Origin: Kribbella rubisoli
Lineage (GTDB): Bacteria; Actinomycetota; Actinomycetes; Propionibacteriales; Kribbellaceae
Assembly (NCBI RefSeq): GCF_004217145.1
Contig: NZ_SHKR01000014.1
Coordinates: forward strand, 1-64,000
Direction: 5' to 3'
DNA length: 64,000 nucleotides
Part shown: positions 53,518 to 62,665 of the stretch, in pieces
Layout of the letters: every line of letters starts with the position of its first letter
How positions within the stretch are numbered: position 1 is the first letter of the stretch
Notes under the pieces: model-generated
Databases searched by the model: none
What the model was told of the DNA's origin: nothing
Seen by the model: the letters and a program-made list of their open reading frames with translations, nothing else
Program-made: the position numbers and the translations under genes

Positions 53518-54135
53518 CTACCGGGGCGGGAGGAGCTGGGTTACCAGGGCGTCTGCGGTCCACTGCTGCCAGCGGTCCGGCGACCAGCCCCTCCGGGTGG
53601 TGAAGAACTGGTACATCTCCGGGCTCTGCAGGGCGAGCGCGATGTCGGTTGCCATCGCGGTGTCGAGCCCGTCGCGCAGCGGCGTCTTGCCGGCGAGGGC
53701 GGCGATGAACCGCTCCATCACGACAGCGCGCTGGGCGTTGTTGGTCATCCACAGCTCGTGGATCTCGGGATCCCCCGGTGCGGCATGCGCGACGACCTGG
53801 AGAACCGGCGCGACCCGCTCATAGATCTCCCGGGCGATCCCGGCCAGCTCCTGCAACTGCGCCACCGGATCGGGATTGTCGATGGCGGCCAGCACCCGAG
53901 GCCGCTCCAGTGTCGGCACCGGCTCGTCGTCGCCGGCGATCGCGACGTCGAGCAGCTCGCTGAGCAGCGCGCGCTTGGTGCGGAACGTGAAGTACAGCGT
54001 CTGCACGGCCATCCCGGCCTCGTCGGCGATCGCCTGCATCGACGTCGCGGAGTACCCCCGGCTGGTGAACAGGGTCTGCGCTGCCGTCCGCATCCGCTGC
54101 CGGTTGGCCTGCGCCTTCTCCGCTCTCACGCTCAT
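53518..54135 (-). CDS. TetR family transcriptional regulator
   Basis: A 205-residue repressor with the TetR N-terminal helix-turn-helix (about residues 10-56, GYSATSMQAIADEAGMAVQTLYFTFRTKRALL). That region is typical and precedes a helical ligand-binding domain. It is divergent from the membrane protein-P450 pair and separated by 77 bp that contain a strong palindrome, so it most likely represses both directions. The ligand is unknown. Confidence 0.93.
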   Translation of the reverse strand: MSVRAEKAQANRQRMRTAAQTLFTSRGYSATSMQAIADEAGMAVQTLYFTFRTKRALLSELLDVAIAGDDEPVPTLERPRVLAAIDNPDPVAQLQELAGIAREIYERVAPVLQVVAHAAPGDPEIHELWMTNNAQRAVVMERFIAALAGKTPLRDGLDTAMATDIALALQSPEMYQFFTTRRGWSPDRWQQWTADALVTQLLPPR

Positions 54136-54175
54136 GCCGACAGGTTACCAGTTGACTAGAGCGAGCCACTAGTGA

Positions 54176-54200
54176 TTCGCTAGAGGAACACTCTAGCGAA
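54176..54200. promoter_or_regulatory. TetR-type operator between divergent genes
   Basis: TTCGCTAGAG and CTCTAGCGAA are perfect 10-bp inverted copies separated by GAACA, a 25-bp operator. A second palindrome, CACTAGTG (54167-54174), and the related word CTAGAGCGA (54156-54164) lie alongside, suggesting a second, weaker site toward the TetR gene. The operator ends 12 bp before the ATG of the membrane protein gene. Confidence 0.75.
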
Positions 54201-54212
54201 ATCGGAGCAGCG

Positions 54213-54848
54213 ATGACCGAGACCCTTCCGGCGCCGACCGGCCTCCGCCGGCAACTCCGCACCACCGCACGACTGACCGCGTTCATCGGCGGGCCGGTGT
54301 TCTGGCTCGGGACGCTGCTGCATCCGGCCCGCGACGGCTGGAGCATCGCGAACGTCGGCGAGCGTTACGGGCTGACGCACGACATCCAGGCGGCGGGCCT
54401 GGCGCTGCAGATCGTCTGCCTGGCCAGCATGATTGCTCTGGGCAACCAAATCGGCCGCCGTCGCGATCTGGGCGCGTGGTACGCCGCGCTGGTCGGCACG
54501 CTGCTCTGGTTCGCGCTGATCATCTTCGACGGCTCGCACAACCCGGTCCGAGCGGAGTACGCGCCGAGCATGGTCCACGAACCCGTGGATCTCGATACAC
54601 CCGCGGCGCTGATCGTGTTTCCGGCGTTGCTCGTCTTCCCGCTGAGTTATCTCTGGCTGGGCTGGACGATGCGAGAGCGGCTGCGGCTGGTCGGCGTGCT
54701 GCTGGGTGCCGGCGCTCTTGCCTACACGATCGGCGGCCTGTTCATCTTCACGTCGGGTCCGCGGTTCGGCCTGATCCAGATCTTCGAGGTCGCCGGCGCG
54801 ACCGTGTACGCCGTCGGCTACATCCTCCTCGGGCGGCGAGCAGCATGA
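54213..54848 (+). CDS. Multi-pass membrane protein, function unknown
   Basis: A 211-residue protein with about six hydrophobic helices and no domain I recognise. It starts at ATG after GGAG and ends with a 4-bp overlap with the P450 gene, so the two are translated together. Its position suggests it supports or anchors the P450 reaction, or handles its substrate; that is inference from context only. Confidence 0.8.
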   Translation: MTETLPAPTGLRRQLRTTARLTAFIGGPVFWLGTLLHPARDGWSIANVGERYGLTHDIQAAGLALQIVCLASMIALGNQIGRRRDLGAWYAALVGTLLWFALIIFDGSHNPVRAEYAPSMVHEPVDLDTPAALIVFPALLVFPLSYLWLGWTMRERLRLVGVLLGAGALAYTIGGLFIFTSGPRFGLIQIFEVAGATVYAVGYILLGRRAA

Positions 54849-56026
54849 ACCTCATCGAGTCCCTGCTGTCACCGGCCGCTCGGGCCGATCCGTTCCCGCT
54901 CTATGCCGAGGCGCATCGTCTCGGCCCGGTCCTGCCGATCGCCGACACCGTCTTCGTGATCGTCGGCTACGCGGCGGTCAACGAAGTACTGCGGAATCCG
55001 GGCTTCGGGATCCCCGCCGATCCGTCGAGCGAGCCGTCGCTCGAGCTGATGCAGCGATCGATTCTTCGAGCCAATCCTCCCGACCACGGGCGGATGCGAT
55101 CGCTGATCTCGCAGGTCTTCACGCCCCGCCGCGTCGCCGCTCTGCAACCTGCGATCGAGGCCGCGGTGGACGATCTGCTCGACAGTCTCCCGACGACGGT
55201 CGACTTCATGGACCGGTTCGCGTTTCAGTTGCCGGTGACGGTCATCTGCGAGCTCCTCGGCGTACCGGCGTCCGAGCGGGATCGCTTCCGTCCGCTCGCG
55301 TCCGATCTCACGGCGGCGCTGGAGCTCACCGACGCGTCGGATGCCTCCGCCGATGCGGCAGCGCATGAGCTCGGCGAGTACTTCGCCGAGCTGATCCGAG
55401 AACCTTCAGCCGACGGGCTGGTCGGCGCTCTCGTCGCTGCGCGCGACGCGGGAGACGGGCGACTGTCCGACGAGGAGCTGCTCGCGAACCTGATCCTGCT
55501 CCTGGTGGCCGGCTTCGAGACGACCACCGACCTGCTCGGCAACGGCTTGGCCATCCTGCTCGACCAGCCACACCTCGCCTCAGATCCCGCGGCCTTCGTC
55601 GAGGAGGTACTGCGCTACGACTCCCCCGTGCAGGTCACGACCCGCGTCGCCCGCACGGACGGACTGTCGGCCGCAGGCATCGCGATGCCCGCGGGCAGCA
55701 ACCTCATCCTGCTGCTCGGCGCGGCGAACCGTGATCCGGCACGCTTCCCGCAGCCCGATCGGTTCGATCCGGCGCGCGCCGACAACAAGCCGCTGAGTTT
55801 CGGTGCCGGCACGCACATCTGCCTTGGCAACAGCCTGGCCCGCTTGGAAGCGAAGGTGGCCTTCGCTCGCCTGCTCGACCGCTTCCCGACGATCACGTCC
55901 GCCGGACCAGCCACCCGCCGCGATCGGCTGGTGTTGCGCGGCTATCAAACGCTCCCGGTCCGGCTCAGTTCGGCGGAATGTTCTGGTTCAGGTGGAACAG
56001 GTTCCCAGGGTCGTACTTCTGCTTGA
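54845..56026 (+). CDS. Cytochrome P450
   Basis: A 393-residue soluble class I-type P450. The I-helix oxygen-activation motif is LVAGFETTTD, the ExxR motif is in EEVLRYDSPV, and the heme loop is FGAGTHICLG with the thiolate ligand C326. No ferredoxin or reductase gene is adjacent. It overlaps the upstream membrane protein by 4 bp. The last 20 residues after LPVRLS are Gly/Ser-rich and unlike the family end. They lie in the 62-bp overlap with the convergent FAD oxidoreductase gene. Confidence 0.94.
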   Translation: MNLIESLLSPAARADPFPLYAEAHRLGPVLPIADTVFVIVGYAAVNEVLRNPGFGIPADPSSEPSLELMQRSILRANPPDHGRMRSLISQVFTPRRVAALQPAIEAAVDDLLDSLPTTVDFMDRFAFQLPVTVICELLGVPASERDRFRPLASDLTAALELTDASDASADAAAHELGEYFAELIREPSADGLVGALVAARDAGDGRLSDEELLANLILLLVAGFETTTDLLGNGLAILLDQPHLASDPAAFVEEVLRYDSPVQVTTRVARTDGLSAAGIAMPAGSNLILLLGAANRDPARFPQPDRFDPARADNKPLSFGAGTHICLGNSLARLEAKVAFARLLDRFPTITSAGPATRRDRLVLRGYQTLPVRLSSAECSGSGGTGSQGRTSA

Positions 56027-57323
56027 GCGCCTGCAACCGGTCGTACGTCGTCGCGCCGTACGCCGAGCGGATCCGGTCGGTGTCCTCGTCGGTGAGGAAG
56101 TTGACGTAGACGCCGGCCTGGTGGGGTTCGAGCGCCTTCGAGGACTCCCGAACCCACTCCCGTTGCGCCTCGAATCCGTCCGGACCGAGGGTCGCGCCAA
56201 CGAAGTTGAACGCGTGCCCGTGCGAGCGACCGCCGTACGACGTGCTGTCCGGGTCCATCCGGGCGATCGCACCGCCGAGATGGAAGATCGGGAACAGCGA
56301 GAACGGCGAATCGATCGCCAGCCCGCGCTCGACGGCGATGTCGATCACCTCGTCGGTCAGCTCGTCGACGTCGCACGCACGGGTGTAGTACCAACGCCCG
56401 TGCGGGAAGGTCGGGTCGAGCATCGACTGCAGGCTCAGGAAGGGCCGCGCTGTGCAGAGATCCAGCATCGGTGGCGCGAAGGCCTTCAGCGGTGCAACAA
56501 CCCGCTCGCCGTCCTCGACGGATCCGGAGTAGCTCACGACGACGACCACCGCCGGCCGCGCATGCAGCTCGGTCGGAATCGTCGGCAGGGAAGGCAGACA
56601 CCGGTGCACCACCGCGGTGGTCAGCTCGTCCGGCACGTCCGCGATCCAGTCACGATAGAAACGCATAACCTCGGGCGACTGATCCATCGGCCAGGCGACG
56701 ATTCCGGCGTACACGGTCGGGCCGACCGGATGCAGCTGGAACTCGAACTCGGTGACGATGCCGAAGTTGCCGCCACCGCCCCGGATCCCCCAGAACAGCT
56801 CGGCGTTGGTGTCCGCGCTGGCCGTCAGCAGCTCGCCCTCGGCCGTGACCACGTCGACCGAGAGCAGGTTGTCGATCGTCAGCCCGTACTTGCGCATCAG
56901 CCAGCCGATCCCACCGCCGAGCGTCAGCCCCGCCAGCCCCGTATGCGTGACAATCCCGGCAGGCGTCGCCAGCCCGAACTCCTGCGTCTCGCGATCGAGC
57001 TCTCCCAGCAGTACGCCGGCTTGTGCGCGAGCGGTACGCCGTACCGGATCGACCCGGATCCCCTTCAGCAGGCTGAGATCCAGCACGATCCCGCCGTCAC
57101 AGGTCGAGTGCCCCGGGAAACTGTGCCCGCCACCCCGCACGGCGACCGGCCCGCCGGCACGACGCGCGTACGCGAGCGCGCTCCGAATATCGGCGACCCC
57201 GGTACAGCGTGCGATCACCCCGGGCCGACGATCAATCGACCCGTTCCACACCTTGCGGTACTCGTCGTACGACGGATCGCCCGGATGAATCAGCTCACCC
57301 CGGAAGTCCTCGACCGTGCCCAT
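55965..57323 (-). CDS. FAD-dependent oxidoreductase, berberine bridge enzyme-like
   Basis: A 452-residue flavoprotein of the vanillyl-alcohol oxidase/BBE type. The FAD domain has RGGGHSFPGHS with H67, the usual 8-alpha-histidyl FAD attachment. The second attachment cysteine of bicovalent members seems absent, since the corresponding stretch reads VTHTGLAGLTLGGG. The C-terminal BBE motif is YDPGNLFHLNQNI. It has no Tat or Sec signal. The gene is convergent with the P450 and overlaps it. Together they could oxidise a shared small molecule. Confidence 0.92.
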   Translation of the reverse strand: MGTVEDFRGELIHPGDPSYDEYRKVWNGSIDRRPGVIARCTGVADIRSALAYARRAGGPVAVRGGGHSFPGHSTCDGGIVLDLSLLKGIRVDPVRRTARAQAGVLLGELDRETQEFGLATPAGIVTHTGLAGLTLGGGIGWLMRKYGLTIDNLLSVDVVTAEGELLTASADTNAELFWGIRGGGGNFGIVTEFEFQLHPVGPTVYAGIVAWPMDQSPEVMRFYRDWIADVPDELTTAVVHRCLPSLPTIPTELHARPAVVVVVSYSGSVEDGERVVAPLKAFAPPMLDLCTARPFLSLQSMLDPTFPHGRWYYTRACDVDELTDEVIDIAVERGLAIDSPFSLFPIFHLGGAIARMDPDSTSYGGRSHGHAFNFVGATLGPDGFEAQREWVRESSKALEPHQAGVYVNFLTDEDTDRIRSAYGATTYDRLQALKQKYDPGNLFHLNQNIPPN

Positions 57324-57374
57324 GACCTGCCCCCAAGCCTCCCCCAGGCCATCTGTCAGTCTGCCACCCGGGAG

Positions 57375-58688
57375 CTACACGGTGAAGGCGGTGGTGTCCT
57401 CGTCGAACGGGCCCATCACGGTCAGGGCGGGGGTGCCGGCGTAGAGGTCGGCGGCCAGGGCCGTGACCTCGTCGAGGGTGACCGAGTCGATCCGGTGCAG
57501 GATCTCGTCGACCGTGGGCAACTCGCCGTAGACGAGCTCCGCCTTGGCGATACGAGTCATCTTGGCGCCGGTGTCCTCGAGACCCATCACGACCGAGCCA
57601 CGCATCTGGCCCTTGCCGCGGAGCAGCTCGTCCGGCGTGATGTTGCCGTTAGCAATCGATTGGAGCTCGCCGCGGATCACGTCGAGTACCTCGGGGGCCT
57701 TCTTCGGCAGGCAACCGGCGTACACGCCGACCATGCCGGAGTCGGCGTACGCCGAGCCGAACGTGAACACGGAGTACGCCAGGCCGCGCTTCTCCCGCAC
57801 TTCCTGGAACAGCCGCGACGACATCCCGCCGCCGACGATCCCGTGCAGTACGCCGGCGATGTACCGGCGCTCGTCGCTGCGGACCAGGCCGGGCATGCCG
57901 AGCACCAGATGTGCCTGCTCGACGTCGCGGTGGTGCACCTGGACCCCGCCGTACGTCGGGACGCGCTTGCCGGGACCGCGCCGGATCGCAGCCGGCTCGG
58001 CCTCGGCCGTGACCCAGTGACGCTCGAACGCCTTGCGCACCAGGCGAACGACCTCGGCGTGGTCGACGTTGCCGGCCACCGAGACCACGATGTTGGACGG
58101 CTTGTAGCGGCGCCGGTACCACCCGACGATCTGCTGGCGGGACAGTCCGGCGAGCGATTCCGGCGTACCGGTGATCGAACGGCCGAGCGGGGACTTGCCC
58201 CACAGCTGCTCGGCGAACAGGTCGTGGATGTGGTCCGACGTCTCGTCGGCGTGCATCGCGATCTCTTCGTCGATGACGTCGCGCTCGCTCTCCACGTCCG
58301 CGCTGGTCAGCGTGGCGGAGGTGATCATGTCGCAGATGACATCGACCGCGAGCGGCAGGTCGGAGTCGAGCACCCGCGCGTAGTAGCAGGTGTATTCCTT
58401 GCCGGTGAAGGCGTTCATCTCGCCGCCGACCGCGTCGATCTCGGCGGAGATCTCGAGCGCGTCGCGGCGCTCGGTGCCCTTGAACAGCAGGTGCTCGAGG
58501 AAATGCGTGGCGCCGGCCAGCGGTTCCGGTTCGTCCCGGGAGCCGACGCCGACCCAGAGTCCGAACGTCACCGATCGGAAGCCTGGGACGGACTGGGAGA
58601 GCACACGAAGCCCGGAGGGCAGGACGGTCCGTTTGACCGGACCGCCCGCCTCCGGGCTCAGCAGTGTGCTGGTGATCGCACGAGTCAC
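57375..58688 (-). CDS. M16 family zinc metallopeptidase (PepR type)
   Basis: A 437-residue insulinase/pitrilysin-like peptidase. The inverted zinc motif HFLEH lies at residues 62-66, with the distal glutamate in ERDVIDEEI. The second half contains the RLFQEVREKRGLAYSV signature of the partner domain. GTG at 58688 overlaps the pnp stop by 4 bp. pnp followed by this gene is a conserved pair (Rv2783c-Rv2782c in M. tuberculosis). Confidence 0.94.
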   Translation of the reverse strand: MTRAITSTLLSPEAGGPVKRTVLPSGLRVLSQSVPGFRSVTFGLWVGVGSRDEPEPLAGATHFLEHLLFKGTERRDALEISAEIDAVGGEMNAFTGKEYTCYYARVLDSDLPLAVDVICDMITSATLTSADVESERDVIDEEIAMHADETSDHIHDLFAEQLWGKSPLGRSITGTPESLAGLSRQQIVGWYRRRYKPSNIVVSVAGNVDHAEVVRLVRKAFERHWVTAEAEPAAIRRGPGKRVPTYGGVQVHHRDVEQAHLVLGMPGLVRSDERRYIAGVLHGIVGGGMSSRLFQEVREKRGLAYSVFTFGSAYADSGMVGVYAGCLPKKAPEVLDVIRGELQSIANGNITPDELLRGKGQMRGSVVMGLEDTGAKMTRIAKAELVYGELPTVDEILHRIDSVTLDEVTALAADLYAGTPALTVMGPFDEDTTAFTV

Positions 58689-60934
58689 TCGGCCGCGGAC
58701 TCGGCCTTCTTCTCGTCGTCCTTCTTGCCCTCTTCACCCTCGATGACCGGGATCAGCGAGAGCTTGCCGCGGTCGTCGATCTCGGCGATCTCGACCTGCA
58801 GCTTCTGGCCGACCGAGAGCACGTCCTCGACAGCCTCGACCCGCTTGCCACCGGCCAGCGGACGCAGCTTGCTGATGTGCAGCAGGCCGTCCTTGCCCGG
58901 CAGCAGGCTGATGAACGCACCGAAGTTGGTCGTCTTCACGACCGTGCCCAGGTAGCGCTCGCCCTTCTCCGGCATGGTCGGGTTCGCGATCGCGTTGATC
59001 GCGGCCCGGGCCGCCTCGGCCGACGGGCCGTCGGTCGCGCCGATGTACACGGTGCCGTCGTCCTCGATCGAGATGTCGGCGCCGGTGTCCTCGGTGATCT
59101 GGTTGATCATCTTGCCCTTCGGGCCGATGACCTCGCCGATCTTGTCGACCGGGACCTTCACCGAGATGACCCGCGGGGCGAACTCGCTCATCTCACCCGG
59201 CGCGTCGATGGCCTTGGCCATCACGTCCAGGATCGTCAGGCGGGCGCCCTTGGCCTGGGTCAGCGCACCGGCCAGCACGCTGGCCGGGATGCCGTCCAGC
59301 TTGGTGTCCAGCTGCAGGGCGGTGACGAAGTCCTTCGTTCCGGCGACCTTGAAGTCCATGTCGCCGAACGCGTCCTCCGCGCCCAGGATGTCGGTGAGTG
59401 CGACGTACTGCGTCTCGCCGTCGACCTCACCGGAGATGAGGCCCATCGCGATACCGGCGACCGGCGCCTTCAGCGGCACACCGGCCGACAGCAGCGACAG
59501 CGTCGAGGCGCAGACCGAACCCATCGAGGTGGAGCCGTTCGACCCGAGGGCCTCGGACACCTGACGCAGCGCGTACGGGAAGTCCTCGCGCGACGGCAGC
59601 ACCGGCACCAGGGCCCGCTCGGCCAGCGCGCCGTGACCGATCTCGCGGCGCTTCGGCGAACCCACCCGGCCGGTCTCACCGGTCGAGTACGGCGGGAAGT
59701 TGTAGTTGTGCATGTAGCGCTTGCGCGTCTCCGGGGAGAGCGTGTCCAGCTGCTGCTCCATCCGGAGCATGTTCAGCGTGGTGACACCCATGATCTGGGT
59801 CTCGCCGCGCTCGAACAGCGCTGAGCCGTGCACGCGCGGGAGCACCCGCACCTGCGCCTTGAGCGGCCGGATGTCGGTCAGCCCACGGCCGTCGATGCGG
59901 ACCTTCTCCTTGAGCACGCGCTGCCGGACCAGCTTCTTGGTCAGCGAGCGGAAGGCTGCGGACAGCTCCTTCTCGCGGCCCTCGAAGTCGGCGGCCAGCT
60001 TGTCCACGGTCGCGGCCTTGACCGCGTCGGTGGCGTCGTCACGCTCGTGCTTGCCGGCGATGGTCAGCGCCTGGGCGAGCTCCTCGCTCGCGGCGGCCTC
60101 GACCGCGGCGAACGCGTCGTCGGCGTAGTCCGGGAAGACCGGGAACTCGCCGGTCGGCTTCGCGGCCCGGGCGGCGAGGTCGGCCTGCGCCTCGACCAGG
60201 GTCTTGATGAACGCCTTGGAGGCCTCGAGGCCCTCGGCCACGATCTCCTCGGTCGGCGCCTGGACGCCGGCGGCGACCTTCTCGAAGGTGGTCGGGGTCG
60301 ACTCGGCCTCGACCATCATGATCGCGACGTCACCGGTGTCGGTCACGCGACCGGCCACCACCATGTCGAAGACCGCGTCCTCGAGCTCGGTGTGGGTCGG
60401 GAACGCCACCCACTGGCCCTCGATCAGCGCGACGCGGACGCCGCCGATCGGGCCGGAGAACGGCAGACCGGCCAGCTGCGTCGACATCGAGGCCGCGTTG
60501 ATCGCGAGCACGTCGTACAGCTTGTCCGGGTTGAGCGCCAGGACCGTGATGACGACCTGGATCTCGTTACGCAGGCCGGAGACGAACGACGGCCGCAGCG
60601 GGCGGTCGATCAGCCGGCAGGTCAGGATCGCCTCTTCGGACGGACGACCCTCGCGGCGGAAGAACGAGCCGGGGATCCGGCCCGCGGCGTACATCCGCTC
60701 CTCGACGTCCACCGTCAGCGGGAAGAAGTCGAACTGGTCCTTGGGCTTCTTGCTGGCCGTGGTGGCCGACAGCACCATCGTGTCGCCGTCGAGGTAAGCA
60801 GCCGCGGAGCCCGCGGCCTGCTGGGCCAGACGGCCCGTCTCGAAGCGGATGGTGCGGGTGCCGAAGCTGCCGTTGTCGATGACGGCCTCAGCGAAATCTG
60901 CGCCCTCCATGGGCACACTTGTGGATCCCGACAC
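58685..60934 (-). CDS. pnp: Polyribonucleotide nucleotidyltransferase (PNPase)
   Basis: A 749-residue phosphorolytic 3'-to-5' exoribonuclease and RNA-tailing enzyme. Two RNase PH domains are joined by a helical linker; ETGRLAQQAAGSAAAYLDGD and SREDFPYALRQVSE mark them. The KH domain has VIGPKGKMINQI and the S1 domain has GTVVKTTNFGAFISL. A Glu/Lys-rich tail ends the protein. GTG at 60934 was chosen because AGAGGGG lies 6 nt upstream; ATG at 60910, which begins MEGADFAEAVIDNG, is the alternative. Confidence 0.96.
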   Translation of the reverse strand: MSGSTSVPMEGADFAEAVIDNGSFGTRTIRFETGRLAQQAAGSAAAYLDGDTMVLSATTASKKPKDQFDFFPLTVDVEERMYAAGRIPGSFFRREGRPSEEAILTCRLIDRPLRPSFVSGLRNEIQVVITVLALNPDKLYDVLAINAASMSTQLAGLPFSGPIGGVRVALIEGQWVAFPTHTELEDAVFDMVVAGRVTDTGDVAIMMVEAESTPTTFEKVAAGVQAPTEEIVAEGLEASKAFIKTLVEAQADLAARAAKPTGEFPVFPDYADDAFAAVEAAASEELAQALTIAGKHERDDATDAVKAATVDKLAADFEGREKELSAAFRSLTKKLVRQRVLKEKVRIDGRGLTDIRPLKAQVRVLPRVHGSALFERGETQIMGVTTLNMLRMEQQLDTLSPETRKRYMHNYNFPPYSTGETGRVGSPKRREIGHGALAERALVPVLPSREDFPYALRQVSEALGSNGSTSMGSVCASTLSLLSAGVPLKAPVAGIAMGLISGEVDGETQYVALTDILGAEDAFGDMDFKVAGTKDFVTALQLDTKLDGIPASVLAGALTQAKGARLTILDVMAKAIDAPGEMSEFAPRVISVKVPVDKIGEVIGPKGKMINQITEDTGADISIEDDGTVYIGATDGPSAEAARAAINAIANPTMPEKGERYLGTVVKTTNFGAFISLLPGKDGLLHISKLRPLAGGKRVEAVEDVLSVGQKLQVEIAEIDDRGKLSLIPVIEGEEGKKDDEKKAESAAE

Positions 60935-61183
60935 GGGATACCCCTCTCTCACAGTGTGACGACTGCGAGGCGCGAGCTGCCGGGGTGCCGGTCTTCGATC
61001 GAGGCCCGCGGAATCTGTGTTCCGAAAGCCACTACCGAGGACCGGTCGTCCTCCCGCCACGCGCTTCGCGTCGCCTCGTACGTCTTGCGTCTGTATTCAG
61101 TTGTGGGCCCGCGACCCCGTGATATCAGGGCGCGGATACGCCAGGAGCGGCCACCCAGGTTTCGGGGGCCGCTCCTCGCGACG
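60935..61183 (-). promoter_or_regulatory. rpsO-pnp intergenic leader with several hairpins
   Basis: This 249-bp leader contains, besides the rpsO terminator, a GAGGAC/GTCCTC stem (61037-61053), a CGGAA/TTCCG stem near 61007-61025 and an ACGCG/CGCGT stem near 61056-61070. In streptomycetes and enterobacteria an RNase III-sensitive structure between rpsO and pnp controls PNPase levels, so one or more of these may do so here. That role is inferred from relatives. Confidence 0.5.
61143..61176 (-). terminator. rpsO terminator hairpin
   Basis: AGGAGCGGCC (61143-61152) and GGCCGCTCCT (61167-61176) form a perfect 10-bp stem with a 14-nt loop, starting 7 bp after the rpsO stop codon. There is no U-tract. 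Some read-through into pnp is expected, because rpsO and pnp are usually partly co-transcribed. Confidence 0.7.
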
Positions 61184-61456
61184 TCATCGGCGAAGGCCGA
61201 GCCGCTCGATCAAGGACCGGTAGCGGTTGATGTCCTTCTTCGCCAGGTAGTTCAGCAGCCGGCGGCGCTGGCCGACGAGCAGCAGCAGGCCACGACGGCT
61301 GTGGTGGTCGTGCTTGTGCTCTTTCAGGTGCTCGGTGAGGTGTGCGATGCGGTGCGTCAGCAGCGCGACCTGGACCTCGGGGGACCCGGTGTCACCCTCG
61401 GTCAGGGCGTACTCACCCATGATCTTCTTCTTCGTTGCGGCATCAACAGATGACAC
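61184..61456 (-). CDS. rpsO: 30S ribosomal protein S15
   Basis: A 90-residue ribosomal protein that binds 16S rRNA early in small-subunit assembly. GDTGSPEVQVALLTHRI, HKHDHHSRRGLLLLVGQRRR and LAKKDINRYRSLIERLGLRR are the family blocks. GTG at 61456 follows GAGAGGAAA at short spacing and gives the standard length; the open frame extends upstream but is not conserved. It lies between ribF and pnp, as in mycobacteria. Confidence 0.97.
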   Translation of the reverse strand: MSSVDAATKKKIMGEYALTEGDTGSPEVQVALLTHRIAHLTEHLKEHKHDHHSRRGLLLLVGQRRRLLNYLAKKDINRYRSLIERLGLRR

Positions 61457-61572
61457 AGGTTTCCTCTCGATTTCCGTTGCGCGGCGCACCGGGGCATTCT
61501 TCACCCGAGCACTCTCTGTCCGCGGCCGTTCAGACGGCAGCAGCCAGCGTATCAGTCCGTGGACGCGTCACC

Positions 61573-62535
61573 CTAATCCCCTGCGAGCAGGCCCCGGGCG
61601 CCGTCGACGTCGGCCTTCATCTGCACGAGCAGGTCGTCGATGGTCTCGAACCGGATCTGCGTACCGCGCAGCCGGGCGACGAAGTCGATCGCCACTTTCG
61701 CGCCGTACAGCTCGAGGTCGTCGCGGTCCAGCACGTACGACTCCACCCGGCGGTCCACGCCGTCGAAGGTCGGATTGCTGCCGACGCTGATCGCCGCGGG
61801 CAGCGGCTCGGGGTACGCCGGAGCGCCGGGCGCGGGTGTCAGGACGGTCAGCCAACCGGCGTACACGCCGTCCTGCGGCACCGCGGCGCCCGGGTCGGCG
61901 GGGATGTTGGCGGTCGGGTAGCCGAGCTCGCGGCCGCGCTTGTCGCCCTCGATGACCACACCGGTGACCCGGAACGGACGCCCGAGCGCCTCCGCGGCCG
62001 CTTCGACGTCACCGTCGGCGAGCTGCTGGCGCACGTACGTCGACGACCACGGCTGCTGCTCCCCCGCCAGGCTCAATCCCTCGACCTGGAAGCCGTACTG
62101 CGCGCCCGCCTGGACGAGCGTGTCGACGTGTCCGGCCGCCTTGTGGCCGAAGCGGAAGTTCTCGCCGACCACGACCGCCTTCGCGTGCAGCGCCGTGACC
62201 AGCACGCGGTCGATGAACTCCTCCGGCGACCAGCCTGACACCTCCTTGGTGAACGGGAGGATCAGCACCGCGTCGGCGCCGTGCCGGCCGAGCAGCTCGG
62301 CGCGCTGCTCGGGTTCGCTGAGCATCAGCGGCGCGTGGTCGGGCCGCAGTACCCGCATCGGGTGCGGGTCGAAGGTGAGCGCGACGACCGGCAGGCCGCC
62401 CAGCTCGGCCGCTCGCGCCTTGGCATGCGCGAGCACCTCCTGGTGACCGCGGTGCACACCGTCGAAGTTGCCGATCGTGACGACCGTCGGCCCGAAATCC
62501 GGGCTCACCTGGTCCAATCCGTGCCAGACACGCAT
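61573..62535 (-). CDS. ribF: Bifunctional riboflavin kinase / FAD synthetase
   Basis: A 320-residue enzyme that converts riboflavin to FMN and then FAD. The N-terminal nucleotidyltransferase domain carries IGNFDGVHRGH (about residues 21-31) and SSTYVRQQLADG. The C-terminal kinase domain carries RGRELGYPTANI and SVGSNPTFDG. ATG at 62535 begins the conserved MRVWHGLDQV; the longer frame upstream was rejected. It heads the ribF-rpsO-pnp-M16 run. Confidence 0.96.
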   Translation of the reverse strand: MRVWHGLDQVSPDFGPTVVTIGNFDGVHRGHQEVLAHAKARAAELGGLPVVALTFDPHPMRVLRPDHAPLMLSEPEQRAELLGRHGADAVLILPFTKEVSGWSPEEFIDRVLVTALHAKAVVVGENFRFGHKAAGHVDTLVQAGAQYGFQVEGLSLAGEQQPWSSTYVRQQLADGDVEAAAEALGRPFRVTGVVIEGDKRGRELGYPTANIPADPGAAVPQDGVYAGWLTVLTPAPGAPAYPEPLPAAISVGSNPTFDGVDRRVESYVLDRDDLELYGAKVAIDFVARLRGTQIRFETIDDLLVQMKADVDGARGLLAGD

Positions 62536-62665
62536 GGCAGCAGGATTCCATGTTCGCCGCGGCCCCGTCTCACCGGCCCGCGGATCACCCCTTGTAATCA
62601 CGTGGTGACTCAACTTAAGGTGGCGGCGCACATTGACGGGCACTGGTGAGCCCTGGGGAGGTCTC

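Noticed and set aside
55803..58955. A 1050-codon plus-strand open frame over the P450 end, FAD oxidoreductase, M16 peptidase and pnp
   Set aside because: Antisense shadow of confident genes; no domain is recognisable in its translation.
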